Below, one piece after another: positions 38,807 through 48,686 of a DNA stretch of 64,000 bases (position 1 is its first letter; every line of letters begins with the position of its first letter). This stretch comes from Candidatus Nitrosopumilus sp. (GTDB lineage: Archaea > Thermoproteota > Nitrososphaeria > Nitrososphaerales > Nitrosopumilaceae). Position numbers and translations under genes: made by a program. The stretch is taken from assembly GCA_003331425.1 (NCBI GenBank), contig QOOS01000003.1:1-64000 (forward strand), given 5' to 3'. The notes under the pieces were generated by a model that was given only the letters and a program-made list of their open reading frames with translations, was not told where the DNA came from and ran no database searches.

Positions 38807-40613
38807 GATATAATTGAATATCATTTTGAGAAGAAGTTTGATTTAACAAATTCCTTCCAATATCAGAACGTTTTGGAATTTTGATTTGTCCTTTTTTACC
38901 AATTCTAACAGATGTAAAAAATTTACCATTAAGAAAAATATCAGCATGTAGAGAAGTAAATTCCCGATTTACAGTTAACAATAATGCAGTTTTAGATTCT
39001 GAAAAACTAAAAGGAAGATCATTTGAAGTTAAAGATAATTCTTCAGAATCTTTGGCAACAACATCAATGTGAACTTTAAGGAATTTTTCAATTTCATCAA
39101 TATTTGAGCCTCCTCTACCAATTATAGATGCAATGCAGTCTTCATGTACACTAACTTTTACACGATTATTGGACAAAATGTCAACTTGTGCATTAGAATC
39201 ATATCTCTGAAAATAATCTTTAATTTTATCTTCAGCTAATTTTTCAATTCCAACTTTTTCGTCACGTTGTTGTACAGGAACAATGACATTTTCTTCGCCA
39301 AAAGTATAGATTTCATGTTCCAAATCATTATTTTCAAAATTTCTTATTTCAATCACAGGTCTTGCTAGATCAGACTCAGTCATACCTGTAGGAACTTTTA
39401 CCTTTAATTCTAGATCATAGACTTTTTCGATATCACCATTATTGACAAATACAACAGTATCCAATACATTTGGTATTATACCAAGTTCAATTTTTCCAAT
39501 AAATCTTTGAATTGCATCTAAAGGAGAATTAGCATGAATTACACCAACCATGCCAACTCCAGTTAATCGTAAATCAGAAAAAGTAGTGAAATCTTCTTTT
39601 CGACGTACTTCATCAAAAATAGTATAATCAGGTCTAACAAGTAATAAAATATCTGCAGTATTATCAAAACTCCCATCTAATTTGCTATACTGAGTAATCC
39701 CAGAATTTACTTGTAAATCTCGAGGAGATTCAAATGTTTTAACAATTTTTCCTTGTTGATGATAAAAATTTGCCAAACCAGATGCCAAAGTACTTTTTCC
39801 AGAACCAGGGGCACCAGAAATAACAATACCTTCAGCCCTATCAGTTAAACGTTGCATCAAGGATTCAGAAATGGAATAATCATCAAGAGATAATTGAACA
39901 GTAGGGTGGACTATAGTTATTTCATATGATTCAGAAAACGGAGGGTAAGTGATTGCAATACGATAATCATCATATTGAATCACAGACGCACCAGTTTTAG
40001 AAATTTCAACAGTACTAGAATCAGAAATATTTGTAGCAGATAAAATTTGGGAAGAAATCATTTTCAAATAATCTTTTGTTAGTACTTCATCACTAATTTG
40101 AGTAAGTAAGAATTCCCCAGGTTTTCCTCTTTTAGCAAGAGGAAATTGATTTTCTTTTAAATGAATACTCATTGTTGTGTTGTCAAAAAATTTTAAAAAT
40201 TCAAGTTTTTCAAAAACTATCTTAGGTTTTAAAAATACAGTTTGAACATCTTCAGCTTTTGCAACTAGATGTTGTACCTTATCTGAAGTATAAAGAATTG
40301 CATCATTTTGTTTTGCAATGTCAATAATTAAAGCATCAATTCTCCCACTTGATGCAAATTTAATATCATTTATGTCAGGATGAGAACCTTTTAAGAGAAT
40401 TTTTACTCCAGAATCTTCAGATAATTTATGCAGTTTTTCAATTTGTTCTAATCCCACAAACCCCTGTTGTTTATGATTTGAAGCTTGAGATTGAAGTTCA
40501 TCAAATACTGCCTGGGGAATAATCAAGTCAGAATTTCTAATGGATCCAGATTCAAGTTGTTGAGCAAGATTACCATTAATGATCACACTAGTATCTGCAA
40601 CAATAGTTGTCAT
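38793..40613 (-). CDS. PIN-domain / secretion-type ATPase / KH protein
   Basis: 606 residues. N-terminal PIN nuclease-like domain (about 1-130; VADTSVIINGN, DALIIDIAKQNDAILYTSD), a PilT/VirB11-type P-loop ATPase (GAPGSGKSTLASGL near residue 267; IFDEVRRKEDF), and a KH RNA-binding domain near residue 500 (ASIIGRGGSNIDEIEKF). This order matches the archaeal COG1855 family, whose members have been linked to RNA metabolism. The 3' end overlaps mntR by 14 bases. Confidence 0.93.
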   Translation of the reverse strand: MTTIVADTSVIINGNLAQQLESGSIRNSDLIIPQAVFDELQSQASNHKQQGFVGLEQIEKLHKLSEDSGVKILLKGSHPDINDIKFASSGRIDALIIDIAKQNDAILYTSDKVQHLVAKAEDVQTVFLKPKIVFEKLEFLKFFDNTTMSIHLKENQFPLAKRGKPGEFLLTQISDEVLTKDYLKMISSQILSATNISDSSTVEISKTGASVIQYDDYRIAITYPPFSESYEITIVHPTVQLSLDDYSISESLMQRLTDRAEGIVISGAPGSGKSTLASGLANFYHQQGKIVKTFESPRDLQVNSGITQYSKLDGSFDNTADILLLVRPDYTIFDEVRRKEDFTTFSDLRLTGVGMVGVIHANSPLDAIQRFIGKIELGIIPNVLDTVVFVNNGDIEKVYDLELKVKVPTGMTESDLARPVIEIRNFENNDLEHEIYTFGEENVIVPVQQRDEKVGIEKLAEDKIKDYFQRYDSNAQVDILSNNRVKVSVHEDCIASIIGRGGSNIDEIEKFLKVHIDVVAKDSEELSLTSNDLPFSFSESKTALLLTVNREFTSLHADIFLNGKFFTSVRIGKKGQIKIPKRSDIGRNLLNQTSSQNDIQLYLKDF

Positions 40614-40674
40614 AAAATATAATCAATGCGTGCATATAAAAAATATCCAACAGAATTAGTTAAAGAAAACCAAC

Positions 40675-40875
40675 ATGAAGGATCAAAATGACTCACTCTC
40701 ATTAAAAAATTATCAAATTAATAAGAAAATCATGAATCATGAAATGAAGAAAAATAATGAATTTTACAAAAATTGTACAGAATACTTTGAATTTTTGAGA
40801 AAAAACAGTACAGTTGACTTTGAATTTGAAGACGAATACTATTTCACCATGCCTGCAATATCTAGTCACCAATAG
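40675..40875 (+). CDS. 66-aa hypothetical protein
   Basis: Polar, Asn/Lys/Tyr-rich (MKDQNDSLSLKNYQINKK...), acidic-aromatic C-terminal part (VDFEFEDEYYFTMP). No membrane segment or motif. It lies 34 bases before tldD and may be cotranscribed. Confidence 0.5.
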   Translation: MKDQNDSLSLKNYQINKKIMNHEMKKNNEFYKNCTEYFEFLRKNSTVDFEFEDEYYFTMPAISSHQ

Positions 40876-40909
40876 TACAAGATTTAGAACTCATCGTAAT
40901 TTGTAAAAT

Positions 40910-42325
40910 ATGGATAAAAAATTACAGGATTTATCTGATAAAATAATTGAATATGCAGAACAATCAGGAGTCCAATATTGTGATGCTAGAGCAGAACAAC
41001 AGGTAAAAAAATCCACATTAATAGAAAATAATGAAATTGAACATGTTAGAAATAGTGAAGATAGAGGAATAGGAGTCAGATTAATTAAAAATGGGGCATG
41101 GAGTTTTTGTTCAATTAGCAATCCAAAATCATTTGATGAAATAAAAAATATTTTAGATGATACAATAAGAAATTCAGATTATACAAATTCAAATAAAAAA
41201 AATAAAATTAATCTTCACAACAATCCAATAAATAAAAAACAAATTGATTTTCCGGTATTAAAAAAACCAGAAATTGAAGAATTAACATCAATAGGATTAG
41301 AATGTAATAAAATAATAATGGATTTACCATCAATAATTAAATCAGTTACAAATCCATATTATGTAACTAGTTCAAAATATTTTGTTAATTCAGAAGGTTC
41401 AGAAATTTTACAAAATTTCACAGATGTAATTATCGAAATGATTGCAACTGCACATGAGTCAGGATTAACACAATCAGTTAACATTACAGAAGGAGGAAGA
41501 GGAGGTTTAGAATTAATTCAAAATAAAGCTCAACAAAGTGCAAAAGAAATTGCAAACAAAGCATCAGAATTAATAAATGCAAAACCAGTAAAAGAAGAAA
41601 AAACAACACTGGTAATGAATCCAGATTTTGTTTCCTTACTTACTCATGAAATATTAGGACATCCATCAGAAGCAGATAGAGTTCTAGGTAAAGAAATGGC
41701 TTGGGCAGGAGGAGCTTGGTGGAAAGGAAAAATTGGGGAAAAGATTGGTTCAGAAAATCTTAATGTGTTTGATGATCCGACAATAAAAGAAAGTCTAGGA
41801 TGGTATTATTTTGACGATGAAGGAGTTGAAACTAAAAGAACAAACCTAGTAGAAAATGGAATACTGAAGAACCATATGCAAAATAGAGAAACTTCGGAAA
41901 TATTCAATACTACGCCTACAGGCAATATGAGAGCAACAAATTATCGATATATGCCATTAATTCGAATGGCTTGCACCTGTATTGGTAACGGAAACCAAAA
42001 TGTGAGTGAAATAATCAAAGATGTGAAAAATGGATACTATATTTCAAATATGAAAGTCCCATCAATAGATATGAAGCGATATAATTGGAGCATTTCATGT
42101 CAATATGCACAAAAAATTGAAAATGGCGAATTAACAGATTTACAAAGAGATGTCATTGTAATGGGAACTGCACCTGAATTTTTTAATTCTATAGATGCAT
42201 GTGGAAATGATTTTACAGTAAGACCAATAACTAATTGTGGAAAAGGAGATCCTATGCAATCAATGATTATGGGAAACGGAGGTCCTACAATTAGAGGAAC
42301 TGCAACAGTAAAAAGTGTAAATTAG
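40910..42325 (+). CDS. tldD: metalloprotease TldD/PmbA family
   Basis: 471 residues. The zinc site HEILGHPSEADRVLGKE (HExxxH, about residue 246) and GGGGPT-like C-terminal MGNGGPTIRGTATVKS are diagnostic. GRGGLELIQNKAQQSAKEIANKA is the conserved preceding helix. TldD with a TldE partner degrades unfolded peptides in bacteria; having HExxxH, this is the catalytic subunit. No partner is adjacent. Followed after one base by a uracil-DNA glycosylase gene. Confidence 0.94.
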   Translation: MDKKLQDLSDKIIEYAEQSGVQYCDARAEQQVKKSTLIENNEIEHVRNSEDRGIGVRLIKNGAWSFCSISNPKSFDEIKNILDDTIRNSDYTNSNKKNKINLHNNPINKKQIDFPVLKKPEIEELTSIGLECNKIIMDLPSIIKSVTNPYYVTSSKYFVNSEGSEILQNFTDVIIEMIATAHESGLTQSVNITEGGRGGLELIQNKAQQSAKEIANKASELINAKPVKEEKTTLVMNPDFVSLLTHEILGHPSEADRVLGKEMAWAGGAWWKGKIGEKIGSENLNVFDDPTIKESLGWYYFDDEGVETKRTNLVENGILKNHMQNRETSEIFNTTPTGNMRATNYRYMPLIRMACTCIGNGNQNVSEIIKDVKNGYYISNMKVPSIDMKRYNWSISCQYAQKIENGELTDLQRDVIVMGTAPEFFNSIDACGNDFTVRPITNCGKGDPMQSMIMGNGGPTIRGTATVKSVN

Positions 42326-42326
42326 T

Positions 42327-42920
42327 ATGAAAAAAAAATTAGAAAAAATAAAGCAACAAGTAATTGAATGCACAAAGTGTGAATTAAGTCAAACACGCAA
42401 TAATTCAGTTGCAGGAAAAGGGAATTTCAAAGCAGATGTGATTTTTGTAGGTGAAGCACCAGGGAAAAATGAAGATTTGAAAGGAGAGCCATTTATTGGA
42501 ATTGCTGGAAAAAAATTATCAATTGCACTTGAAAGTGCAGGAATTACACGAGAAGAAGTTTACATTACAAATATTGTCAAATGCAGACCACCAAAAAACA
42601 GAGTTCCAACACCAATTGAAAGAGAGACATGTCAAAATTATCTTAAGAAAGAAATAGAGATCATCGAACCTAAAATAATTTGTATTTTAGGTAATACGGC
42701 ATTTAGTTCATTATTAGATGGTAAGGAAATTACAAAATTTAGAGGAAAAGTAGTAAGTAAAAATAATCAATTATATTTTTTGACAGTACATCCAGCTGCA
42801 ACAATTTATAATCAGAAATTAATCAGTGTGTTAAAAAAAGATATGAAAAAATTGTTCAAAGTGATAAAAGAATTAAAAGATAAGAAAAAAATTAAGATAG
42901 ATATTGAATATACTTCCTAG
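42327..42920 (+). CDS. family 4-like uracil-DNA glycosylase
   Basis: 197 residues. 4Fe-4S ligands start with CTKCELSQTR and continue at IVKCRPPKNR and ETCQNYL; the active-site block VIFVGEAPGKNEDLKGEPFIGIAGKKL and the FLTVHPAATIYN His motif are intact. It excises uracil from DNA. It overlaps the AAG gene by 17 bases, forming a base-excision repair pair. Confidence 0.93.
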   Translation: MKKKLEKIKQQVIECTKCELSQTRNNSVAGKGNFKADVIFVGEAPGKNEDLKGEPFIGIAGKKLSIALESAGITREEVYITNIVKCRPPKNRVPTPIERETCQNYLKKEIEIIEPKIICILGNTAFSSLLDGKEITKFRGKVVSKNNQLYFLTVHPAATIYNQKLISVLKKDMKKLFKVIKELKDKKKIKIDIEYTS

Positions 42921-43461
42921 AGAATTTTATCAGAGAGACACTGTAATTGTAGCAAAAAAACTATTAGGAAAAAAATTAGTAAGGAAAATAGGAAATCAAG
43001 AAATTTCAGGAATTATTACTGAAACAGAGGCATATAGGCACGAGGATGATCCTGCTAGCCACGCATTTAGGAAAATTACAGATAGAAATAAAGTCATGTT
43101 TGGAAACGTAGGAATTTCATATGTGTATTTCACATATGGTATGCATTATTGTTTTAACATTGTTGCAAAAAAATCAAAAGTACCAGCAGGTGCAGTTTTA
43201 ATTCGAGCAATTGAGCCAGATAAAGGAATCAAAAAGATGCAAGAAAATAGAATTTTAAAAGATATGAAAAATTTAACAAATGGTCCAGCAAAACTTACAC
43301 AAGCACTAAACATTACAAAAGAACACTACGGAATTGATTTAACAAAAAAATCAGAGATATACATTACAGAAGGTATCAAAGTCAAAAAAATTGCAGAGGC
43401 TCAAAGAATTGGAATTAAAAATGGAAAAGAATTCTTATGGAATTTTAAAATTATAAATTAA
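42904..43461 (+). CDS. 3-methyladenine DNA glycosylase (AAG/MPG family)
   Basis: 185 residues from a TTG start. LPREFYQRDTVIVAKKLLGKKL, TETEAYRHEDDPASHAFRKITDRNKVMFGNVGISYVYFTYGMHYCFNIV (catalytic Glu in TETEAY; the Tyr-rich DNA-intercalating segment) identify the AAG family, which removes alkylated purines. Translation is coupled to the upstream UDG by overlap. Confidence 0.95.
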   Translation: MNILPREFYQRDTVIVAKKLLGKKLVRKIGNQEISGIITETEAYRHEDDPASHAFRKITDRNKVMFGNVGISYVYFTYGMHYCFNIVAKKSKVPAGAVLIRAIEPDKGIKKMQENRILKDMKNLTNGPAKLTQALNITKEHYGIDLTKKSEIYITEGIKVKKIAEAQRIGIKNGKEFLWNFKIIN

Positions 43462-44114
43462 TTTTTAGAATCTTTATTATTTTCATCATCTAAAGTATCA
43501 TCTAATGTCCATGGTGCAAATTTAACCATAATTCTTTGCCAATCTAATTTTAAAACTAAAAGTACTACACCAGTCATCATAGCACCAAAAATTAAAATTC
43601 CAATGTAAACAGGAGTTGGATCATTAACGTTTTCTAAAAATGGTTCAATGAATGATAATCCAACATAATGCGAAATAAATACAATGATGTAACTTAATAC
43701 AATTTTTCCAGCTAACGTAGCAACAAAAAATCTTTTTGCATTATATTTTGCAAGGCCGAGGGGAATGAAAATTATATCATCAGGCATGGGGGTTGCAGCT
43801 GCAAAGAATGCAGCAGCGGCACCATATTTCTTCACTAGTCTTTCAAAAGGTTTCATTCTTGTTCTAGTTTTGGGGTTTAAAATTTTACGACCACTAAAAC
43901 TAAGGAAAAATATTATTTGTTTTGCAACAGTAGCGCTGATTGCAGAAACTAAAGCAAGTATATGTAAATCATATTCAGAGCCTACAGACATTGTTGCAAG
44001 TAGTAAAAATCCAGGAAGAGGAACAAATGGGATCAAAGAGCCAATGAAATTAACTAGTGCCAGAATCAAATATCCATCATCTGGAGCAAACGGAAAGATG
44101 TCAGTTAACTCCAT
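43458..44114 (-). CDS. VTT/DedA-like membrane protein
   Basis: 218 residues, about six hydrophobic segments. The core LGLAKYNAKRFFVATLAGKIVLSYIIVFI and the F-x-x-x-R-P/G signature region (GAAAAFFAAATPMPDDIIFIPLGLAKY) resemble SNARE-associated/VTT domains of DedA proteins, implicated in lipid scrambling and proton-dependent membrane homeostasis. Divergent from a second VTT-like gene. Confidence 0.85.
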   Translation of the reverse strand: MELTDIFPFAPDDGYLILALVNFIGSLIPFVPLPGFLLLATMSVGSEYDLHILALVSAISATVAKQIIFFLSFSGRKILNPKTRTRMKPFERLVKKYGAAAAFFAAATPMPDDIIFIPLGLAKYNAKRFFVATLAGKIVLSYIIVFISHYVGLSFIEPFLENVNDPTPVYIGILIFGAMMTGVVLLVLKLDWQRIMVKFAPWTLDDTLDDENNKDSKN

Positions 44115-44200
44115 TAATCAAATGAAAATTAGGCGATATTTATTCAAAACTAACAGTTAAAAATCAAAGTGAATAATAATCACAGTAAAAAGGGGTATTC

Positions 44201-44701
44201 ATGAGTTATGAATTAATCATAGAATACTATCAACAAATTCAAGATATTTTATCAAATAATTATTTTCAAGAATATGGCGTAATTGGATTATTTCTAAATT
44301 CATTATTATCAGCAACGGCAATTCCAATACCAACAGAAATTTTAACATCAGCATTACTAATTGGAGGAGAAAATATTGTTCTCGTTGGACTAGCGTTAAT
44401 TATAGGATCAGTGATTGGAGGAGTTTTAAATTATTTCATAGGTTTTGGTGGAAACAAATTATTTAAAAAAATTAAAAGAAAAACAGACATTGAAACAAAT
44501 GAAAAAAAACACAATAAAATACTAGATAAATTTGGATGGAGTGCAATATTTTTTGCAGCATGGATTCCAGTGATTGGAGATCTAATTTTGATATCAGCAG
44601 GAATTAAAAAAATGAAATTTGTAAAATTTTCAATTTTTATGGTTTCAGGAAAGATAGTCAAGACCATAATTGTAGTAGTAGGATTAGGAACAATATTTTA
44701 A
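44201..44701 (+). CDS. second VTT/DedA-like membrane protein
   Basis: 166 residues, about four hydrophobic segments. SATAIPIPTEILTSALL and FGWSAIFFAAWIPVIGDLILISAGIKKMKFVKFSIFMVSGKIVKTII match the VTT core, shorter than the neighbour. The two divergent genes may act together in membrane lipid handling. Confidence 0.82.
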   Translation: MSYELIIEYYQQIQDILSNNYFQEYGVIGLFLNSLLSATAIPIPTEILTSALLIGGENIVLVGLALIIGSVIGGVLNYFIGFGGNKLFKKIKRKTDIETNEKKHNKILDKFGWSAIFFAAWIPVIGDLILISAGIKKMKFVKFSIFMVSGKIVKTIIVVVGLGTIF

Positions 44702-44779
44702 AAATAATTCAATAATTCAATCTAAAATAATTTTAGATCAAGGAGATGATTAAAATACATTCAAAATTGTATACGTTGT

Positions 44780-45154
44780 ATGACAGTAAAAAAATTCAAA
44801 TTAATTTGTCAAGATATAGCCTCAATTAGTCCATTTATCAGATTTGTAGGAGTGATTGGAGAAAGAGGAGAGTTATTGGCATATAATCGAAGACAAGATT
44901 TGACACCATTATTAGATGAAAAAAATACCAAGTATCAATTCTCGCATATTGCAATGAAAACAGACCTAGAGGGGTTTTTTGATAAAAATTTGGGAGAAGT
45001 AGAATTTGTTTGGGAAGAAAGGAAAAAAGTACAAACAATATCATTTGCAATCAAAAAAGCTATAGTTTGGGTGTCAATAGATAAAAAAGTAATCAGATCA
45101 GAAATGCTAAGAATCATCGACTCATGTCTACCAATTGTTAAAAAACATTCTTAA
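44780..45154 (+). CDS. thaumarchaeal DUF6659-like protein, paralogue 2
   Basis: 124 residues. Helix-strand pattern like the paralogues at 9.4 and 55.4 kb: FIRFVGVIGERGELLAYNRRQDLTPLL, central helix, VQTISFAIKKAIVWVSI. More divergent (AYNRR instead of AGG-KEG). Unknown function. Confidence 0.65.
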   Translation: MTVKKFKLICQDIASISPFIRFVGVIGERGELLAYNRRQDLTPLLDEKNTKYQFSHIAMKTDLEGFFDKNLGEVEFVWEERKKVQTISFAIKKAIVWVSIDKKVIRSEMLRIIDSCLPIVKKHS

Positions 45155-45167
45155 AATTTGAAATAAT

Positions 45168-45263
45168 TTGAAATGCCCATATTGTGAGATTGATTTAGAT
45201 TCACTTAGTATGACAGATGGATTAAAACACATTTTAGATCATAAAAAAGAAAACCAAAATTAA
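45168..45263 (+). CDS. 31-aa zinc-finger microprotein
   Basis: From TTG: MKCPYCEIDLDSLSMTDGLKHILDHKKE. CxxC plus HILDH gives a C2H2-like site. Small and below the track limit. Lies 13 bases after the DUF6659-like gene, so possibly cotranscribed. Confidence 0.45.
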   Translation: MKCPYCEIDLDSLSMTDGLKHILDHKKENQN

Positions 45264-45288
45264 AGTATCAAATAAAAATTAGAAAAAT

Positions 45289-45564
45289 ATGGAAAATATT
45301 AAAGAATTAATCGAAGAAATTAATTCGAGAAAACCCAAAGATTATGAAAAAATGAGTATTAAGGAAGTCAGTAATGAACTTCACAAAGTAATGGAATTTG
45401 AACAGATGATAGTAAAAAAAATAAAATTATTTGAAGATGATCATCAAGAACCAGATTTAATTAAATATGCAAAAATGATTTATAAAAAAATCATAGAACG
45501 AGAAACTAGTTTAATTCAAGAGACGTATTTGAAAAAAATTGATTCACAATATCTAAATTCATAA
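45289..45564 (+). CDS. 91-aa helical hypothetical protein
   Basis: Charged, helix-rich (MENIKELIEEINSRKPKDYEKMSIKEVSNELHKVMEF...); no motif. Convergent with the ABC ATPase, three bases apart. Confidence 0.55.
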   Translation: MENIKELIEEINSRKPKDYEKMSIKEVSNELHKVMEFEQMIVKKIKLFEDDHQEPDLIKYAKMIYKKIIERETSLIQETYLKKIDSQYLNS

Positions 45565-45567
45565 AAA

Positions 45568-46503
45568 TTAATTCTCTTCATAAAGCCAGCATCTCACATA
45601 GCCAGTATCTGTTTTAAATTTTGGAGGAAGTTTTTTACATTTTTCAATAGCTAAAGGACATCTATCAATAAATCGGCATTCAGTTGGAGGTTCAAGCAAA
45701 CTAGGAGGGGTGCCAGGAATATATTTTGGAATTTTTCCCTTAAGAGTTGGAATTGATTCAATTAGTCCTTGAGTGTAAGGATGTTTAGGATTTTCATAAA
45801 TTTCTTTAGAAGTTCCAAATTCAACCATTTGTCCACCATACATAATTCCAATTTTATCTGCAATTTCAGATAAAACTGCCAAATCATGCGTAATCAACAT
45901 AAAAGACATACCATCTTTTTTCAATTTTTTGAGTAGGTTGATAATTTGTGCTTGAATTAAAACATCTAATGCAGTAGTTGGTTCATCAGCAACGACAAAT
46001 TGGGGTTTTAAAATTAAAGCCATTGCTATGATAACGCGTTGTTTCATTCCACCACTTAATTCATGAGGATATTTTTTTAACACATCTTCATCTAAATTGA
46101 CAGATGTAATAGAATCTAAAATTAATTTATCAGCATTTCCATCAAAATTATGTTGTTTTAGGATTTCATTGAATTGTTGATGTATTGTAAATACAGGATC
46201 CAATGAATTCATGGCACCTTGAAAAATCATAGATATTTTTTTCCAACGGAATTTTTCATCAAACTCAGAGTCAGATAGATCTAAAATAGATTTATCATCA
46301 AAAATTATTTTTCCAGAACTTTCTCCACCAGTAAGCATTCTAATTAACGATAATCCAAGTGTGCTTTTTCCACACGCACTTTCACCGGCAATACCCAAAG
46401 ATTCTCCAGTATCTAATTGAAAATCTACATCATCTACAGCATAAACAGGACCTTTAGATGTAGAATATCTAGAAAATAGTCCATTAACAGATAACAGAGT
46501 CAT
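45568..46503 (-). CDS. oligopeptide/dipeptide ABC transporter ATP-binding protein (DppD/OppD-like)
   Basis: 311 residues. Walker A GESACGKST, signature LSGGMKQRVIIAMAL, Walker B PQFVVADEPTTALD, and the Opp-type C-terminal extension with Cys residues (TECRFIDRCPLAIEKCKKLPP) that in this family holds an iron-sulfur site. Normally paired with a DppF-like ATPase, two permeases and a binding protein, none of which is next to it. Confidence 0.92.
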   Translation of the reverse strand: MTLLSVNGLFSRYSTSKGPVYAVDDVDFQLDTGESLGIAGESACGKSTLGLSLIRMLTGGESSGKIIFDDKSILDLSDSEFDEKFRWKKISMIFQGAMNSLDPVFTIHQQFNEILKQHNFDGNADKLILDSITSVNLDEDVLKKYPHELSGGMKQRVIIAMALILKPQFVVADEPTTALDVLIQAQIINLLKKLKKDGMSFMLITHDLAVLSEIADKIGIMYGGQMVEFGTSKEIYENPKHPYTQGLIESIPTLKGKIPKYIPGTPPSLLEPPTECRFIDRCPLAIEKCKKLPPKFKTDTGYVRCWLYEEN

Positions 46504-46584
46504 GTATTACTTAGATCCATCTAGAATTTTTATTTTGCACTAAGGGATATAAACAACATTGTTAGAATTAAAAAATCGATTCAA

Positions 46585-47091
46585 ATGATATTTCCAATAT
46601 GCGGCTTTGATGCAAAAAATGCAGTTTTATGTCCTCAATGTGAAGCAAAAGTAGAGAAAGGGGAGCTAACTAAAGCAGATGTAGAGGCATCAATTACATT
46701 AGCAAAAATTGCCAAATCAAACAAAGAAATAGAAAATTTCACATTATTTTCATGTAAGGACTTTGAAGGAAATTTCATTTTATCAATGGCAAAAAATGAC
46801 ATAATGGCAATTAGACAAAGTAGAACATTATACAGATTAATTCAGGATCAGTTTAAAGAAAAAATTTGGCTAGTTGAAGCAGATGAAACAGACAAAAAAT
46901 TCATCGAAGATTTATTCTTCCCTACAAAGATTTTAACAATTAATTCTGTTTTTTCAGGAGGCAATCAAAAAACTAAAGCTGTAGTTTCAGGTAAATGGAC
47001 ACCAAAATTCCCAATTGACACCAAAAAAGTGGTTGAAATTGTTAAAAACGCCCGAAACCTTGACATTGAGATAGAATTTGAGGATAAATGA
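46585..47091 (+). CDS. zinc-binding KH-type protein (NusA-like?)
   Basis: 168 residues. N-terminal CGFDAKNAVLCPQCEAKVEKGEL (C6, C16, C19) forms a partial zinc site, then a helical linker, then a KH-like C-terminal domain (WLVEADETDKKFIEDLFFPTKILTINSVFSGGNQKTKAVVSG). Possibly an RNA-binding transcription or translation factor. Its stop overlaps the aspS start by 4 bases, so translation is coupled. Confidence 0.7.
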   Translation: MIFPICGFDAKNAVLCPQCEAKVEKGELTKADVEASITLAKIAKSNKEIENFTLFSCKDFEGNFILSMAKNDIMAIRQSRTLYRLIQDQFKEKIWLVEADETDKKFIEDLFFPTKILTINSVFSGGNQKTKAVVSGKWTPKFPIDTKKVVEIVKNARNLDIEIEFEDK

Positions 47092-48380
47092 AAATGGTTT
47101 TTGTTAAAACTCACGACATTTCAGAATTAAACCAAGAGCTAATTGGAAAGCAAGTAGTACTAGGCGGATGGATTGAGGATCTTAGAAAATTAGGAAAAAT
47201 GTCATTTATCACACTTCGAGACATTTCAGGAATTTCTCAGGTAATTGTTAAAGGAGAATTAAATGATAATCTTGGAGAAATTAATCGTCAAAGTGTTGTA
47301 AGCATTAAAGGAATTGTTCAAGAAACTAAAGCTAGAGATTTTGAATTTGAAGTAAAAGCTGAAGAGATCGAAGTGTTAGGAAAAGCAATCCATCCATTAC
47401 CAGTAGACCCAATTGGAAGATTAGAAAGTAACATCGATACAAGATTAAATCATCGCGCATTAGATATGAGAAATCAAAAGACAGCATCAATTTTCAAATT
47501 AAGACATTATGTTCTACAAATATTACGTAAAACATTAGCTGAAAAAAAATTCATTGAAATTACAACACCAAAAATTATTGGTAGTGCAAGTGAAGGTGGT
47601 GCAGATTTATTTTCATTGGAATATTTTGGAAAGACAGCATACCTAGCACAAAGTCCTCAACTATACAAAGAACAAATGACAATAGGATTAGAAAGGGTAT
47701 TTGAAATTTCAAACTTTTACAGAGCAGAAAACTCACATACTGGAAGACATCTAACAGAATTTACCAGCATAGACATTGAAGCAGCATTTATGGATTACAA
47801 TGATGTCATGGATGTGTTAGAAGCATTAGTTATTGCAGTTTACAAATTTACAGCAGAAAATTGTAAGAAAGAACAAGAATCAATTGGACATACAATTGAA
47901 ATTCCATCTGCCCCATTTGAAAGAATTACTTACAATCAATGTGTAGAAGAGCTCAAAAAAGCAGGTGAAAAAATTGAGTTTGGAGATGACTTGTTAGATT
48001 CACATTTAAGAATAATTGGAAATAATCATCCAGGATTTTACTTTTTAACTGATTGGCCAATGAAACTCAAGCCATTTTACATCAGAGAGAAAGATGAAGA
48101 TGCAACACTTTCACGTTCTTTTGATTTGCAATATGGGTATCTAGAATTATCATCAGGAGGAACCAGACTTCATGATTCAGAATTACTAAAAGCAAGATTA
48201 TCTGAACAAGGGTTGGATCCTGCACAATTTGAGGATCATCTTAAAACATTTGATTGGGGAATGCCACCACATTCAGGTTGGGGAATGGGATTAGACAGAC
48301 TAATGACAACATTAATCGGAATTGATAATGTTCGTGAAGTAGTTCTTTATCCAAGGGATCCAGATAGACTATCACCATAG
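47088..48380 (+). CDS. aspS: aspartyl-tRNA synthetase (archaeal type)
   Basis: 430 residues, compact archaeal/eukaryal form. N-terminal OB anticodon-binding domain (VVLGGWIEDLRKLGKMSFITLRD), class II motif 2 FRAENSHTGRHLTEFTSIDIE and motif 3 GWGMGLDRLMTTLIG. Whether it is discriminating or also charges tRNA-Asn cannot be told without knowing if AsnRS or GatCAB is present. The track's MKM start overlaps the KH gene; a second ATG (MVFVK) is two codons on. Confidence 0.97.
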   Translation: MKMVFVKTHDISELNQELIGKQVVLGGWIEDLRKLGKMSFITLRDISGISQVIVKGELNDNLGEINRQSVVSIKGIVQETKARDFEFEVKAEEIEVLGKAIHPLPVDPIGRLESNIDTRLNHRALDMRNQKTASIFKLRHYVLQILRKTLAEKKFIEITTPKIIGSASEGGADLFSLEYFGKTAYLAQSPQLYKEQMTIGLERVFEISNFYRAENSHTGRHLTEFTSIDIEAAFMDYNDVMDVLEALVIAVYKFTAENCKKEQESIGHTIEIPSAPFERITYNQCVEELKKAGEKIEFGDDLLDSHLRIIGNNHPGFYFLTDWPMKLKPFYIREKDEDATLSRSFDLQYGYLELSSGGTRLHDSELLKARLSEQGLDPAQFEDHLKTFDWGMPPHSGWGMGLDRLMTTLIGIDNVREVVLYPRDPDRLSP

Positions 48381-48459
48381 ACACAACTTGTGGCAAGATT
48401 TGAGCTACTTTAGCTAATTTTATCCATAACTTTCTTAATTTTTGAATATAGAATAACTT

Positions 48460-48684
48460 TTGAAATTCTTCTTTTTACTTAATACCAAAAACAGAGAATC
48501 AATATCTGAAGATGAAGTTTACCCGCAAAGATTTAGAGGAGTTCAAGATTGTATTGAAGAAATTGTCTCGTTGTCAAAAATCAGATTAGGATTTCACAGG
48601 AGAGTAGAACCTACAGTAAGGCAAACAAACCAAACTGTATCTTCTTCAGGTATTTTTTCAAAGAACCTGATATCTTTTAGATAA
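48460..48684 (+). CDS. doubtful 74-aa ORF
   Basis: From a TTG start, reading MKFFFLLNTKNRESISEDEVYPQRFRG... It lies in a 437-bp stretch otherwise without genes. A TATA-like GAATATAG is about 17-20 bases upstream. Charge pattern is plausible but no motif is visible. May be non-coding. Confidence 0.3.
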   Translation: MKFFFLLNTKNRESISEDEVYPQRFRGVQDCIEEIVSLSKIRLGFHRRVEPTVRQTNQTVSSSGIFSKNLISFR

Positions 48685-48686
48685 CA

